Assembly (NCBI RefSeq): GCF_018449435.1
Contig: NZ_JAHCMU010000011.1
Coordinates: forward strand, 1 to 64,000
Length of the DNA stretch: 64,000 bases
Direction of reading: 5' to 3'
From: Flagellimonas sp. 389
GTDB taxonomy: Bacteria > Bacteroidota > Bacteroidia > Flavobacteriales > Flavobacteriaceae
Position 1 is the stretch's first letter, and each line of letters starts with the position of its first letter. This document shows positions 54,393-64,000 of this stretch, one piece after another. Made by a program: the position numbers and the translations under genes. Below the pieces are notes generated by a model. That model saw only the letters and a program-made list of their open reading frames with translations. It was not told the origin of the DNA and did not search any database.

Positions 54393-55304
54393 TTAGGACT
54401 TTTGAAAGTTGCTAAATTTTTTTCTGTATTTCTGAGGTGTTGTTGATAGGTGATTTTTTAGAATAGGATATATTGTTGTCGATTCTTTAAAACCAACAGC
54501 ATACGCAATCGCATTGATGGGTAGGTCGGTTTTGTTGAGCAGATATTTTGCTCGTTCTATCCGGATCCTTTTTAAGTACTGATGGGGAGAAATACCATAA
54601 ACGTTTTTGAAAACCCTTAAAAAATGAAAATGCGACATGGATACCAGTCTAGACACATTTTTCATGGAGAATTCCGAATCATTGTAATTACTATAGATGT
54701 AATCTTTAGCTTCTACCATTCTTTTGGCCAGTTCTTTTCGAGTCGATTTCTTTGTTGCATGTATGTTAAAACTTCTACCTTTTTCTTTATGGTCGATAAC
54801 TAAGGAGTGTTTTAAAATATCCATCAAAAAAGATGCTTCATTCTCGGTGGAATAAGATTGAATTATTTCATTAAAACTTGAATTTCTATAATGTAGCTGA
54901 TTGATGTATTTATAACTTGAATCTTGCTCATAAGGAATATCAAGAAGCTTTTCATTTGAATTCAAAAGCGCATATTGAGCCTTTGTATAAAAATCGAAGT
55001 TGATGTGTATGTTAAAGGTGTCAACCAAATCTTCTGAATCAATCTCATAGCGAAAGGATTCAAAGGGATTGGATATATAGAAAGTTTGTTCACATACCTT
55101 AATATTTCTTTTGCTTGTCGATAATTTTATGGTGCCACTAGTGTTGGCAAGAATAGTGAATGAACTTTCGGAAATCGATTTTTGATAGTTTTTATAGGAT
55201 GCGGTTACCACCACATTGGGCCATTCTATTTCTTTCAAAGGTGACTCAACAACATTTCGAAGCCTATCTATTGAATCTTGTTTTGGGAATTCAAATACAT
55301 TCAT
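54393..55304 (-). CDS. AraC-family transcriptional regulator
   Basis: The 303-residue protein has a C-terminal double HTH (SMSHFHFLRVFKNVYGISPH and AYAVGFKESTTIYPILKNHL) after an N-terminal cupin-like sensor of ~190 residues. The neighbouring MBL-fold gene is its probable target. Confidence 0.88.
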   Translation of the reverse strand: MNVFEFPKQDSIDRLRNVVESPLKEIEWPNVVVTASYKNYQKSISESSFTILANTSGTIKLSTSKRNIKVCEQTFYISNPFESFRYEIDSEDLVDTFNIHINFDFYTKAQYALLNSNEKLLDIPYEQDSSYKYINQLHYRNSSFNEIIQSYSTENEASFLMDILKHSLVIDHKEKGRSFNIHATKKSTRKELAKRMVEAKDYIYSNYNDSEFSMKNVSRLVSMSHFHFLRVFKNVYGISPHQYLKRIRIERAKYLLNKTDLPINAIAYAVGFKESTTIYPILKNHLSTTPQKYRKKFSNFQKS

Positions 55305-55380
55305 AAGTCACATAGTAATGAGTAGGTTGATACACCAGTAAAATAATCAATTCTCACTGATTCGGAAAACCATTGGTTCA

Positions 55381-55662
55381 TTTAGTTCCACTTCCTTTCA
55401 TTTTAAATTTCACCGTTTTTTAATTCACTATCCCGAAGCCTCGCCATCACTCTTTTTTTGTCAGCAAAACAACAACATTCAGTTTTGAACTACGGCATAA
55501 ACCAGGCTCGTACCTCGCACTTTTTTATACGTCTTATCAAAACTGAATATTGAATCACACAAGGCATCAAAAAAAGGTAACAACGAAGGCTCTATGGGAA
55601 GTAAATCAAAATATCGAACTATGAAATCATCTCAAAATATCCAAAAAGGAAGTGGAACTAAA
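55381..55662. repeat. Nested inverted repeats at the edge of the mobilisation module
   Basis: The outer pair TTTAGTTCCACTTCCTTT (55381-55398) and its exact complement (55645-55662) are 18 bp perfect. The inner pair ATTCAGTTTTGA (55477-55488) and TCAAAACTGAAT (55537-55548) are 12 bp perfect and extend to 15 of 16. No target duplication is obvious. The 282-bp block could be a MITE-like insertion, a replication origin or an element end. A weak lysine-rich 42-codon frame at 55621-55749 overlaps it. The block fills most of the 462-base spacer 55305-55766. Confidence 0.5.
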
Positions 55663-55766
55663 AAATCAAAAAAGGAAAACACTCTGGATATAATAAGTAA
55701 ATCACTTTTAACCTGCCCGTCCGTTCAGGCGGGAACAAATGAATATTAATCTTTAAATCTATTCTT

Positions 55767-56099
55767 ATGAGTACTATTAAAAATCATGTACAGTTAATTG
55801 GAAATGTTGGGCAAGAACCAACTATTACGAACCTTGAAAGCGGTAAAAAAGTAGCCCGTTTTTCTATAGCCACCAATGAGTATTACAAAGATACATTAGG
55901 CGAAAAGCAGACCGATACCAATTGGCATACGGTAGTAGCTTGGGGCAAAACAGCCGATATTATCGAAAAGTATGTTGGCAAAGGCAAAGAAATTGGGATT
56001 GTGGGAAAGTTGAAAACAAGAACATATACCACCGATGATGGAAACCAACGCTATGTTACTGAAGTGGAAGCCAGTGAAATTCTACTATTAAGTAGATAA
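55767..56099 (+). CDS. ssb: Single-stranded DNA-binding protein
   Basis: This 110-residue protein is a single OB fold with the SSB signature: HVQLIGNVGQEPTITNLESG, ARFSIATNEYY, NWHTVVAWGKTADIIEKYVG and KGKEIGIVGKLKTRTY. It lacks the acidic C-terminal tail of the chromosomal SSB, as usual for versions carried on mobile elements. It heads the mobilisation module and would protect transferred single strands. Confidence 0.92.
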   Translation: MSTIKNHVQLIGNVGQEPTITNLESGKKVARFSIATNEYYKDTLGEKQTDTNWHTVVAWGKTADIIEKYVGKGKEIGIVGKLKTRTYTTDDGNQRYVTEVEASEILLLSR

Positions 56100-56112
56100 G
56101 TCAAAAAAGAAA

Positions 56113-56147
56113 GAGAGTGATACCGTGAAAAGCCTCACCCTCTTTTT
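56113..56147 (+). terminator. Terminator after ssb
   Basis: GAGAGTGA (56113-56120) pairs with TCACCCTC (56135-56142) with one mismatch, then a T-run follows. It lies 13 bases past the ssb stop. Confidence 0.5.
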
Positions 56148-56173
56148 CATTATCAATCTTAAAAGAAATAACA

Positions 56174-56623
56174 ATGAAGAACAAAGTTAACGAAATACAG
56201 ATCAGTTACAAAGAGCGCGTGCCAGCACCTTTTTGGCAAAAAATAAATTCATCGCAAGATGCCAGTGAAATACTCTTTGAACATTGGAACAAAAACACCA
56301 TAGGTGTGCAAGAATCTTTTAAGGTCTTGTTATTGAACAATAGCAATAAGGTAAAGGGGATATATGAACTTTCAAGAGGGGGCATCACGGCAACCATGAT
56401 TGATTTAAGAATACTGTTTGCCGTAGTTTTAAAAACCTTATCGGTTGCCATTATTTTAACGCACAATCATCCATCGGGAAAATTAGAAGCGAGCAAAGCG
56501 GATATTCAGCTCACTAATAAAATTAAAAATGCAGCTGCTCTCTTTGATATAAAAGTTCTAGATCATTTGATTATCGTGCCAAATGGAGAGTATTACAGTT
56601 TTGCCGATAATTCAATACTATAA
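56174..56623 (+). CDS. RadC/JAB-domain protein
   Basis: The 149-residue protein has the JAMM metal motif HNHPSGKLEASKAD (HxH-x7-S-x2-D) with the upstream Glu/strand in KVLLLNNSNKVKGIYELSRG. Short RadC proteins without the HhH part are frequent on conjugative and mobilisable elements of Bacteroidota. Their function is unknown, possibly protein or DNA processing during transfer. Confidence 0.9.
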   Translation: MKNKVNEIQISYKERVPAPFWQKINSSQDASEILFEHWNKNTIGVQESFKVLLLNNSNKVKGIYELSRGGITATMIDLRILFAVVLKTLSVAIILTHNHPSGKLEASKADIQLTNKIKNAAALFDIKVLDHLIIVPNGEYYSFADNSIL

Positions 56624-56796
56624 TGGTGTATTTGAATTACAACAATCTCGATGAAGAGACACAAGAATATTTCAACAAATCATACAAGACCTTTGAATTT
56701 TCAGAGGTCTTTTTTATTGGGATTTTTAAAATTCGGCGTTCTACTTTGCCCCATTTCTCAAAATCATACCGAACGTCATTAAAACAGGTCATTTGA
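56623..56796 (+). pseudogene. 57-codon frame, truncated mobile-element gene
   Basis: The frame starts at ATG 56623, sharing its A with the RadC stop. Its opening MVYLNYNNLDEETQEYF resembles small conserved proteins found after radC in Bacteroidota elements. After about 25 codons it runs through the terminator at 56686-56715, so the rest is unlikely to be real protein. I treat it as a remnant. Confidence 0.4.
56686..56715 (+). terminator. Intrinsic terminator after radC
   Basis: AAGACCT (56686-56692) and AGGTCTT (56705-56711) form a 7-bp stem with a 12-base loop, followed by a T-run. It has clear terminator shape. Confidence 0.65.
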
Positions 56797-56916
56797 CAAC
56801 ATTCTACGTTTCAATTTCACATCTCATTTAGATACATTTATAAGGCTAGTCATTAAGTAAAGCAACCGACTTTTTGACAATCTCAAGACAGGCTTTTTGG
56901 TCAGGTTGTTCGAAAT

Positions 56917-56978
56917 TTTTGTCACGCTCAAGCGTGACAAAATCGAGAAGCAAGAGGGTAACACGCAAAGCGGTGTTA
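56917..56978. other. Candidate oriT of the mobilisation module
   Basis: TTTTGTCACGCT (56917-56928), a CA loop and AGCGTGACAAAA (56931-56942) make a perfect 12-bp hairpin. It is followed by TAACAC (56959-56964) and GTGTTA (56973-56978), a second inverted repeat around GCAAAGCG. This pair of symmetries in the ~310-base spacer before the mobilisation genes is what an oriT with relaxase-binding hairpin and nick region looks like. The nick site is not identified. Confidence 0.5.
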
Positions 56979-57107
56979 CAAGTATTTTTAATTTTAAAAC
57001 CATTGAAAATCAATTAGTTATAGTGTTTCAAAAATATGGTGATTTTAGAGTTTGCAGCAAATAGGCCCAAAACTCGTATAAACAGGCATTTTTTTACAGC
57101 AAAAAGA

Positions 57108-57635
57108 ATGGGGGAGTTTTCAAAATATCAATTTTCGGCAATTAATGTCAAGAAAAAAGTGGCTATCAGGTTCAGGAAATTTTCCAAAGAAATTTCCAAA
57201 TCGAATACGGAGGCATTGGAAGCCATGCTCAATTTTTTTGACTGGAACGACCTTTCTCCAAGCGATAATTTGGGGGTCAAGAATGAACGGACCAATAAAC
57301 GCATCAATGCCGTTATTGCAATTCTAAAGAACATTGAAAAGTATCAGACCAAGCCTACGGCCACCATGCTGCAAACCTTATTTGAAGAAACGACCAACCT
57401 CGAAAAAGAAGGGGAAACCTATGATTTTGATACTCCAGACCTTGTATCGGAAAATGAGGAACTCGATTATTATCGAAAGGAATACTTTACCATCAAGGAG
57501 AACTACAGTACACTAAGACATGAGATGGGACAAATCCTAAGTAAAATTAGATATGTACGGGGAAATTTTGGAAACGGATATTTTAAAGTGGAAATGGATA
57601 GGGCAACATTGGAAGAACTTAAGGAAAAAGTATAG
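57108..57635 (+). CDS. BfmA/BtgA-like mobilisation accessory protein
   Basis: I prefer ATG 57108 (MGEFSKYQFSAINVKKKVAI); an earlier ATG at 57036 adds 24 residues. The ~175-residue product has a ribbon-helix-helix-like basic start (VKKKVAIRFRKFSKEIS) and a helical body (NKRINAVIAILKNIEKYQT), like the BfmA/BtgA oriT-binding proteins. It lies directly upstream of the relaxase gene, with one base between the stop and the relaxase start. Confidence 0.78.
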   Translation: MGEFSKYQFSAINVKKKVAIRFRKFSKEISKSNTEALEAMLNFFDWNDLSPSDNLGVKNERTNKRINAVIAILKNIEKYQTKPTATMLQTLFEETTNLEKEGETYDFDTPDLVSENEELDYYRKEYFTIKENYSTLRHEMGQILSKIRYVRGNFGNGYFKVEMDRATLEELKEKV

Positions 57636-57636
57636 C

Positions 57637-58665
57637 ATGTACATTACCATAACACCGCATAAAATAGAGGGCAACTATGCACAGAGCGCTTCCGATTTCG
57701 TGGCGTATCTGGAAAAGGAAAACGAAGGAAAGCCCTTGGATAAGCATGAGCATTTTTTCAATCATTATGGGGAAGAAATCACGAGCGCTGAAGTTATAAA
57801 GGAAATTGACGGTAATACTGCAAAACTCAAAAAAACAGAACCTAAATTTTATTCCATTACCATCAATCCAAGTAAGCGGGAACTTGAACAATTGCAAAAC
57901 CATAGCGTGGATTTAAAAGCCTATACAAGGGAATTGATGAAAGACTATGCAGAAGCCTTCAATCGTGAAATCAATGGGCAAAAAATAACCGTTGACGATA
58001 TTAAATATTATGCAAAAATAGAATATGAGCGCACCTATAAAGGAACGGATCAGCAAATACAGGAAAACCAACCTTATGCCACCAAGATACTCCAGCTGAA
58101 GCATGATATCCGTGCGATTCAGGAAGGCAAATTAGTTGGAAGTATCAAAGAAATTCAAAGCAAAATTAACAGATTGGAAAAGGAAGCCCCACATCAACAG
58201 AACGGGAAACGAATTGTGAGGGGTATGCCAAAAGAAGGTGCGCAGAGCCACATTCATGTTATTGTCAGTCGCAAAGATTCCAGCAATTCTGTAAGCCTTT
58301 CCCCAGGGAGCAAACACAAAGCTTCAGAAGTAACAATGCATAATAAGTCCGTAAAAAGAGGCTTTGATAGGGACAGTTTCTTTGCGGCTTCGGAAAAGAC
58401 GTTTGACAGGATATTTCAATACAAACGAAATTATGTAGAGACCTATAAAGCCAGAAAGACGTTGCTCAAAAATCCAAAATTATATTTCACTGTACTTTCA
58501 GGACTTCCTACGAACGAAAAGGCAATGGCCTATAAAATGCTTGCTAAATCTGGTGTTCCAATCATGAGCATCCCTACTAACAAAGTACAGTTGACGTTGA
58601 AAGCTATTAAGAAAATAAAGCAAGGTTTGAATAGAGCCATACAATCCAGTTCTATTGGCATATGA
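57637..58665 (+). CDS. Mobilisation relaxase (BfmB/MobB-like)
   Basis: ATG 57637 is chosen because the longer frame from 57553 overlaps the BfmA gene. The ~342-residue product starts MYITITPHKIEG. It has the relaxase H-hydrophobic-H metal motif in SHIHVIVSRKD preceded by GMPKEGAQ. A candidate catalytic Tyr is in the N-terminal half (for example IKYYAKIEYERTY). The C-terminal region is basic and helical. It would nick oriT and pilot the strand. It is coupled to the coupling ATPase by ATGA. Confidence 0.82.
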   Translation: MYITITPHKIEGNYAQSASDFVAYLEKENEGKPLDKHEHFFNHYGEEITSAEVIKEIDGNTAKLKKTEPKFYSITINPSKRELEQLQNHSVDLKAYTRELMKDYAEAFNREINGQKITVDDIKYYAKIEYERTYKGTDQQIQENQPYATKILQLKHDIRAIQEGKLVGSIKEIQSKINRLEKEAPHQQNGKRIVRGMPKEGAQSHIHVIVSRKDSSNSVSLSPGSKHKASEVTMHNKSVKRGFDRDSFFAASEKTFDRIFQYKRNYVETYKARKTLLKNPKLYFTVLSGLPTNEKAMAYKMLAKSGVPIMSIPTNKVQLTLKAIKKIKQGLNRAIQSSSIGI

Positions 58666-60110
58666 ATATGTCTATAGCACATATCATTCTGTACATTATC
58701 ATTCCAATATTACTGATGGGCATTGTTTTGTATGTGTTCTTTCACCAAGAGCGTTCAACGACAGCAGAAAAAAAATACAGGGTTCATTTCAAATTAAAAA
58801 ATGGTAGCTTTCGAATAGACAACATTAAAAGAGGGGCTTCCATTATTGGAGCTGCGGGAAGCGGGAAGACAGAAAGTGTTATTTATAATTTTCTTCACCA
58901 TTTTAGTCAACATAACTTTTGTGGCATTATACACGATTATAAAGATTTTGAGTTGACTGAAATCGCATACCCCCTTTTTCGGGATAAAGATGTTAAATTC
59001 TATACCATTGCGTTTGATGATATCCATTACCGGGTAAATCCCATTGCTCCAAGGTATTTACCGAATGAAGAAAGTGTCAATGAAGTATCCAAGGTGTTGA
59101 TTGAAAATTTGTTGGAACAAAACCTTTCTGAATCTATGGGAAGCAATAAGTTCTTTACGGACGCTGTAGAAGGTCTGTTAAGTGGTTTGATTTGGAAATT
59201 GAAAACAGCACATCAACAGTATTGCACACTTCCCCATCTTATCGCTTTATTTCAATCAATGAACACAAAGAAGTTGGTCGCTTTTTTAAGTTCAGATTTA
59301 ACCTCCAAAGCTATGGCAAGCGCATTTCTCAATGGTATAGCATCTGAAAAGCAAACCGCAGGGGTTAAAAGTACCTTGGCAAATGCCTTTAAAAAAATCA
59401 GTTCCCAAAAACTATTCATGATATTGTCTGCGGATGAAGTGCCATTGGATATCAATAATCCTCAAAACAAAGCGGTCATTTCCATTGTGAACAACCCACA
59501 ATATGAATCGGCATATTCACCTATCATAGCAATGGTCGTGCACACCGTCGTTAAACAAATGAGCGTTAGAAATCGGGAAGCTGCTTTTATCTTGATGGAA
59601 GAGGCCCCAACAATCAAATTACTCAATATGCATCGTATTCCTGCAACTTTGCGAAGCTATGATATCGCTACGGTTTATGTCATGCAGGACAAAATTCAAA
59701 ATGATATGCTTTATGGGGAAAAAGCCAGTAAAGCTATTTTGAGCAATCTGTCCTACCAATTTTTCGGGAAGGTCAATGATCCTGATACCGCCAAATATTA
59801 TGAACGTTTTTTTGAACTGGTCAAGAATCCAACCAAAAGTATAAGCAAAGGAACAGGACTTTCATGGGATGCCAGAATTACCAAAGGTGAAAAGGAAGTT
59901 CCCAAACGTAGAGCGGATATTTTCTTCCGATTAAAGCAGGGCGAGTTTATTGCTTTTGCGGACGGAAAGGATAAAAAACTGAAATTCAAATTATTGCCGA
60001 TAAAAAGGAGCAGGCCGAAAAATAAAGTCTCGTTCTCTGAAACGGAATTACAGATGGAATTTGAACGAATACATCGGGAGGCTAAAACTATACATAAGAC
60101 TCCGGCATAG
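58662..60110 (+). CDS. Type IV coupling protein (VirD4/TraG-like ATPase)
   Basis: This 482-residue protein has an N-terminal membrane helix (IILYIIIPILLMGIVLYVFF), Walker A in GAAGSGKTESV, Walker B in AAFILMEEAPT and the GTGLSW-type late motif near 400. It links the relaxosome to a transfer channel, which must be supplied by another element because no transfer apparatus genes are present here. It overlaps the convergent AraC gene by 23 bases. Confidence 0.87.
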   Translation: MNMSIAHIILYIIIPILLMGIVLYVFFHQERSTTAEKKYRVHFKLKNGSFRIDNIKRGASIIGAAGSGKTESVIYNFLHHFSQHNFCGIIHDYKDFELTEIAYPLFRDKDVKFYTIAFDDIHYRVNPIAPRYLPNEESVNEVSKVLIENLLEQNLSESMGSNKFFTDAVEGLLSGLIWKLKTAHQQYCTLPHLIALFQSMNTKKLVAFLSSDLTSKAMASAFLNGIASEKQTAGVKSTLANAFKKISSQKLFMILSADEVPLDINNPQNKAVISIVNNPQYESAYSPIIAMVVHTVVKQMSVRNREAAFILMEEAPTIKLLNMHRIPATLRSYDIATVYVMQDKIQNDMLYGEKASKAILSNLSYQFFGKVNDPDTAKYYERFFELVKNPTKSISKGTGLSWDARITKGEKEVPKRRADIFFRLKQGEFIAFADGKDKKLKFKLLPIKRSRPKNKVSFSETELQMEFERIHREAKTIHKTPA

Positions 60111-60915
60111 TGCCATAAGGGCGCTGGTTAGGGTGTTTTGTATGCTCAATAAGGGACAACAGTTTGCGAGGGGTAAAACCAGACCACTTTTTAACTTCCT
60201 TGACAAAGTGGTTTTGGTCATAAAAACCAAAAAAGAAAAAGTCGGAGGTTATTCCAGTTTTTAGGATTTGTTTTAAGGCAAGTCTACAGCGGAGCATCGA
60301 CTGGACTTGTTTAGGGCTAAGTCCAGAATATCGCATTGTAATACGTTGAAGATGTCTTTGGCTTACACGAAGCAATTTGGATAGTTGAAGAGCTGATGTG
60401 GAAAAATGCCTTCCAATTACTATTGCCTTAATAAATCTGTTCCATAGGGAACGACCACTTTGGTCAACATCAAAGTTGAATTCCCCAATCTGTTTGCCAA
60501 GTTTATTGATAAATGAATTCAAGTTGGTTTCTTGAAATAAAGGTGTGAGCCAATTTGCAGTTGGAATTATTTCTTCCTGTAGGAAGGTTTTATTGGTCAG
60601 AAGCTGAGTTTCTTCTTTAAAAATTGGGAATGTACTCCCAAATTGGAAAGTGACCCCAAAAGTTAAATTCCCTTTAGGATGTACATATTCGGCGAAATTA
60701 GTACGAGGCCCTAAAATACAGGTGTCCTTAATGGATATGGCACCAATTTGATTATCCTTTACAGTATAAGGCGTTCCAAGAGTGAAAACCCAATTTACAT
60801 AAGGGTAAGAGAACATGTATTCTGTTAAAGCCTTTTCTTCCGAATCAACATCCAGTAACCAAAAATGTCTTATGGTTTTATTTAGGTAAGCAGGAGGACT
60901 ATATAGTTGATACAT
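60088..60915 (-). CDS. AraC-family regulator with DUF6597-like sensor
   Basis: The 275-residue protein has a C-terminal AraC HTH (LLRVSQRHLQRITMRYSGLSP, FGFYDQNHFVKEVKKWSGFTP). The ~130-residue N-terminus begins YSPPAYLNKTIRHFWLLD, typical of DUF6597-headed regulators. It is convergent with, and overlaps, the coupling-protein gene, and divergent from thiC. The target is unknown. Confidence 0.85.
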   Translation of the reverse strand: MYQLYSPPAYLNKTIRHFWLLDVDSEEKALTEYMFSYPYVNWVFTLGTPYTVKDNQIGAISIKDTCILGPRTNFAEYVHPKGNLTFGVTFQFGSTFPIFKEETQLLTNKTFLQEEIIPTANWLTPLFQETNLNSFINKLGKQIGEFNFDVDQSGRSLWNRFIKAIVIGRHFSTSALQLSKLLRVSQRHLQRITMRYSGLSPKQVQSMLRCRLALKQILKTGITSDFFFFGFYDQNHFVKEVKKWSGFTPRKLLSLIEHTKHPNQRPYGTMPESYV

Positions 60916-61006
60916 CTTTTAAAACGATAATTCTGGAAATTCACTCGTTTCAGTTCAGCATAACCTTAGCCTTTTTCTATTTCTCGATACGAATTAGTTC
61001 CATTGA

Positions 61007-63729
<2,723 letters not shown>

Positions 63730-63740
63730 CAAATAAGATA

Positions 63741-64000
63741 ATGAAAAACCATAAATACATTTCAAGGGTGCATTACATTACCCAAGACCACCCCGATAAA
63801 TCGCACCAGCAGTTGGCATTGGAAGCCTGTATGGCAGGTGTGGATTTGGTACAGCTTCGACTTAAAAACAGAAGTCATTCTGAAGTTTTGGATATTGCCT
63901 TGGAAACCCAGAAAATCTGTAAGGAATATGGTGCTACTTTTATAGTCAACGATCATCTTGAAATAGCCAAGGAAATAAATGCGGATGGGGTGCATTTGGG
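63741..64000 (+). CDS. thiE: Thiamine-phosphate synthase, 5' part
   Basis: The frame opens at ATG 63741 and runs off the window. The visible 86 residues include AGVDLVQLRLKNRS and TFIVNDHLEIAKEINADGVH, the pyrophosphate- and pyrimidine-binding strands of ThiE. It joins HMP-PP and THZ-P into thiamine phosphate. The gene is cut by the window end. Confidence 0.9.
   Translation, partial: MKNHKYISRVHYITQDHPDKSHQQLALEACMAGVDLVQLRLKNRSHSEVLDIALETQKICKEYGATFIVNDHLEIAKEINADGVHL

Noticed and set aside
55621..55749. 42-codon lysine-rich reading frame
   Set aside because: It overlaps the inverted-repeat block and ends in a GC-rich stretch; nothing in it resembles a known protein.
57553..57636. Earlier start for the relaxase
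   Set aside because: The extra residues overlap the BfmA-like gene in another frame; MYITITPHK at 57637 is the family-like start.
55381..60110. Complete integrative conjugative element
   Set aside because: No integrase, att sites or transfer-channel genes are visible, so only a mobilisation module is supported.

Overview
The window looks like a chromosome segment of a marine member of the Bacteroidota, most likely a Flavobacteriaceae species. The signs are a SusC/SusD pair controlled by an ECF sigma factor and a FecR anti-sigma factor, four S1 sulfatases in a polysaccharide utilisation locus, many lipoproteins with a Bacteroidota-style lipobox, TAnnTTTG promoter elements, AT-rich spacers, and BfmA/BtgA-type mobilisation genes. 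There are no rRNA genes, tRNA genes, CRISPR arrays or transposase genes that I can support.

Region 1 (0.16-9.0 kb, minus strand) holds three secreted amidohydrolases, an NTF2-like protein and a cadherin/NHL-repeat lipoprotein. Upstream of them is a hybrid sensor kinase with membrane, GAF, kinase, receiver and AraC domains. A 48-residue lipoprotein-like gene sits between two amidohydrolases, joined to both by ATGA overlaps. A 9-bp direct repeat spaced 21 bp lies between the regulator and the cadherin/NHL gene and is a candidate binding site.

Region 2 (9.1-21.7 kb) is the accessory part and the best candidate for an undescribed system. After a Fic gene come a cytoplasmic EndoG-like nuclease with a subtilase, then a divergent four-gene SLATT operon (2TM effector, two unknown proteins sharing a motif, one large helical protein), then a caspase-like protease with a lipoprotein and a membrane-anchored coiled-coil protein. 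The nuclease/subtilase and caspase operons share a 39-bp palindromic element next to their putative -7 boxes. An ~80-bp repeat family (copies A-D) lies at the edges: A and B flank fic, B and C flank the protease island, and D ends the polysaccharide locus.

Region 3 (22.3-51.5 kb, plus strand) is a polysaccharide utilisation locus for a sulfated galactan. It runs: sulfatase, ECF sigma factor, FecR, SusC, SusD, sulfatase, aldose epimerase, alpha-galactosidase, sulfatase, an MGH1-like/beta-propeller fusion, a metallophosphoesterase, sulfatase, a lyase-like jelly roll, a beta-barrel protein, a degenerate beta-lactamase-fold protein, galactokinase, galactose-1-phosphate uridylyltransferase, a LacI-type HTH fragment and a GH2 beta-galactosidase. 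SusC/D would import the oligosaccharide, sulfatases would remove sulfate, the alpha- and beta-galactosidases would release galactose, and GalM/GalK/GalT would send it into the Leloir pathway. No 3,6-anhydrogalactose pathway genes are present.

Region 4 (51.9-55.3 kb, minus strand) holds housekeeping-type genes: a small membrane protein, a GNAT acetyltransferase with a MarR regulator, an MBL-fold hydrolase and an AraC regulator. Region 5 (55.4-60.1 kb) is a mobilisation module (SSB, RadC-like, BfmA-like, relaxase, coupling ATPase) with nested inverted repeats and an oriT-like hairpin but no integrase. Region 6 (60.1-64 kb) has another AraC regulator and the start of a thiamine operon, thiC-thiD-thiE (the last cut by the window end), with no recognisable TPP riboswitch or thiS in front.
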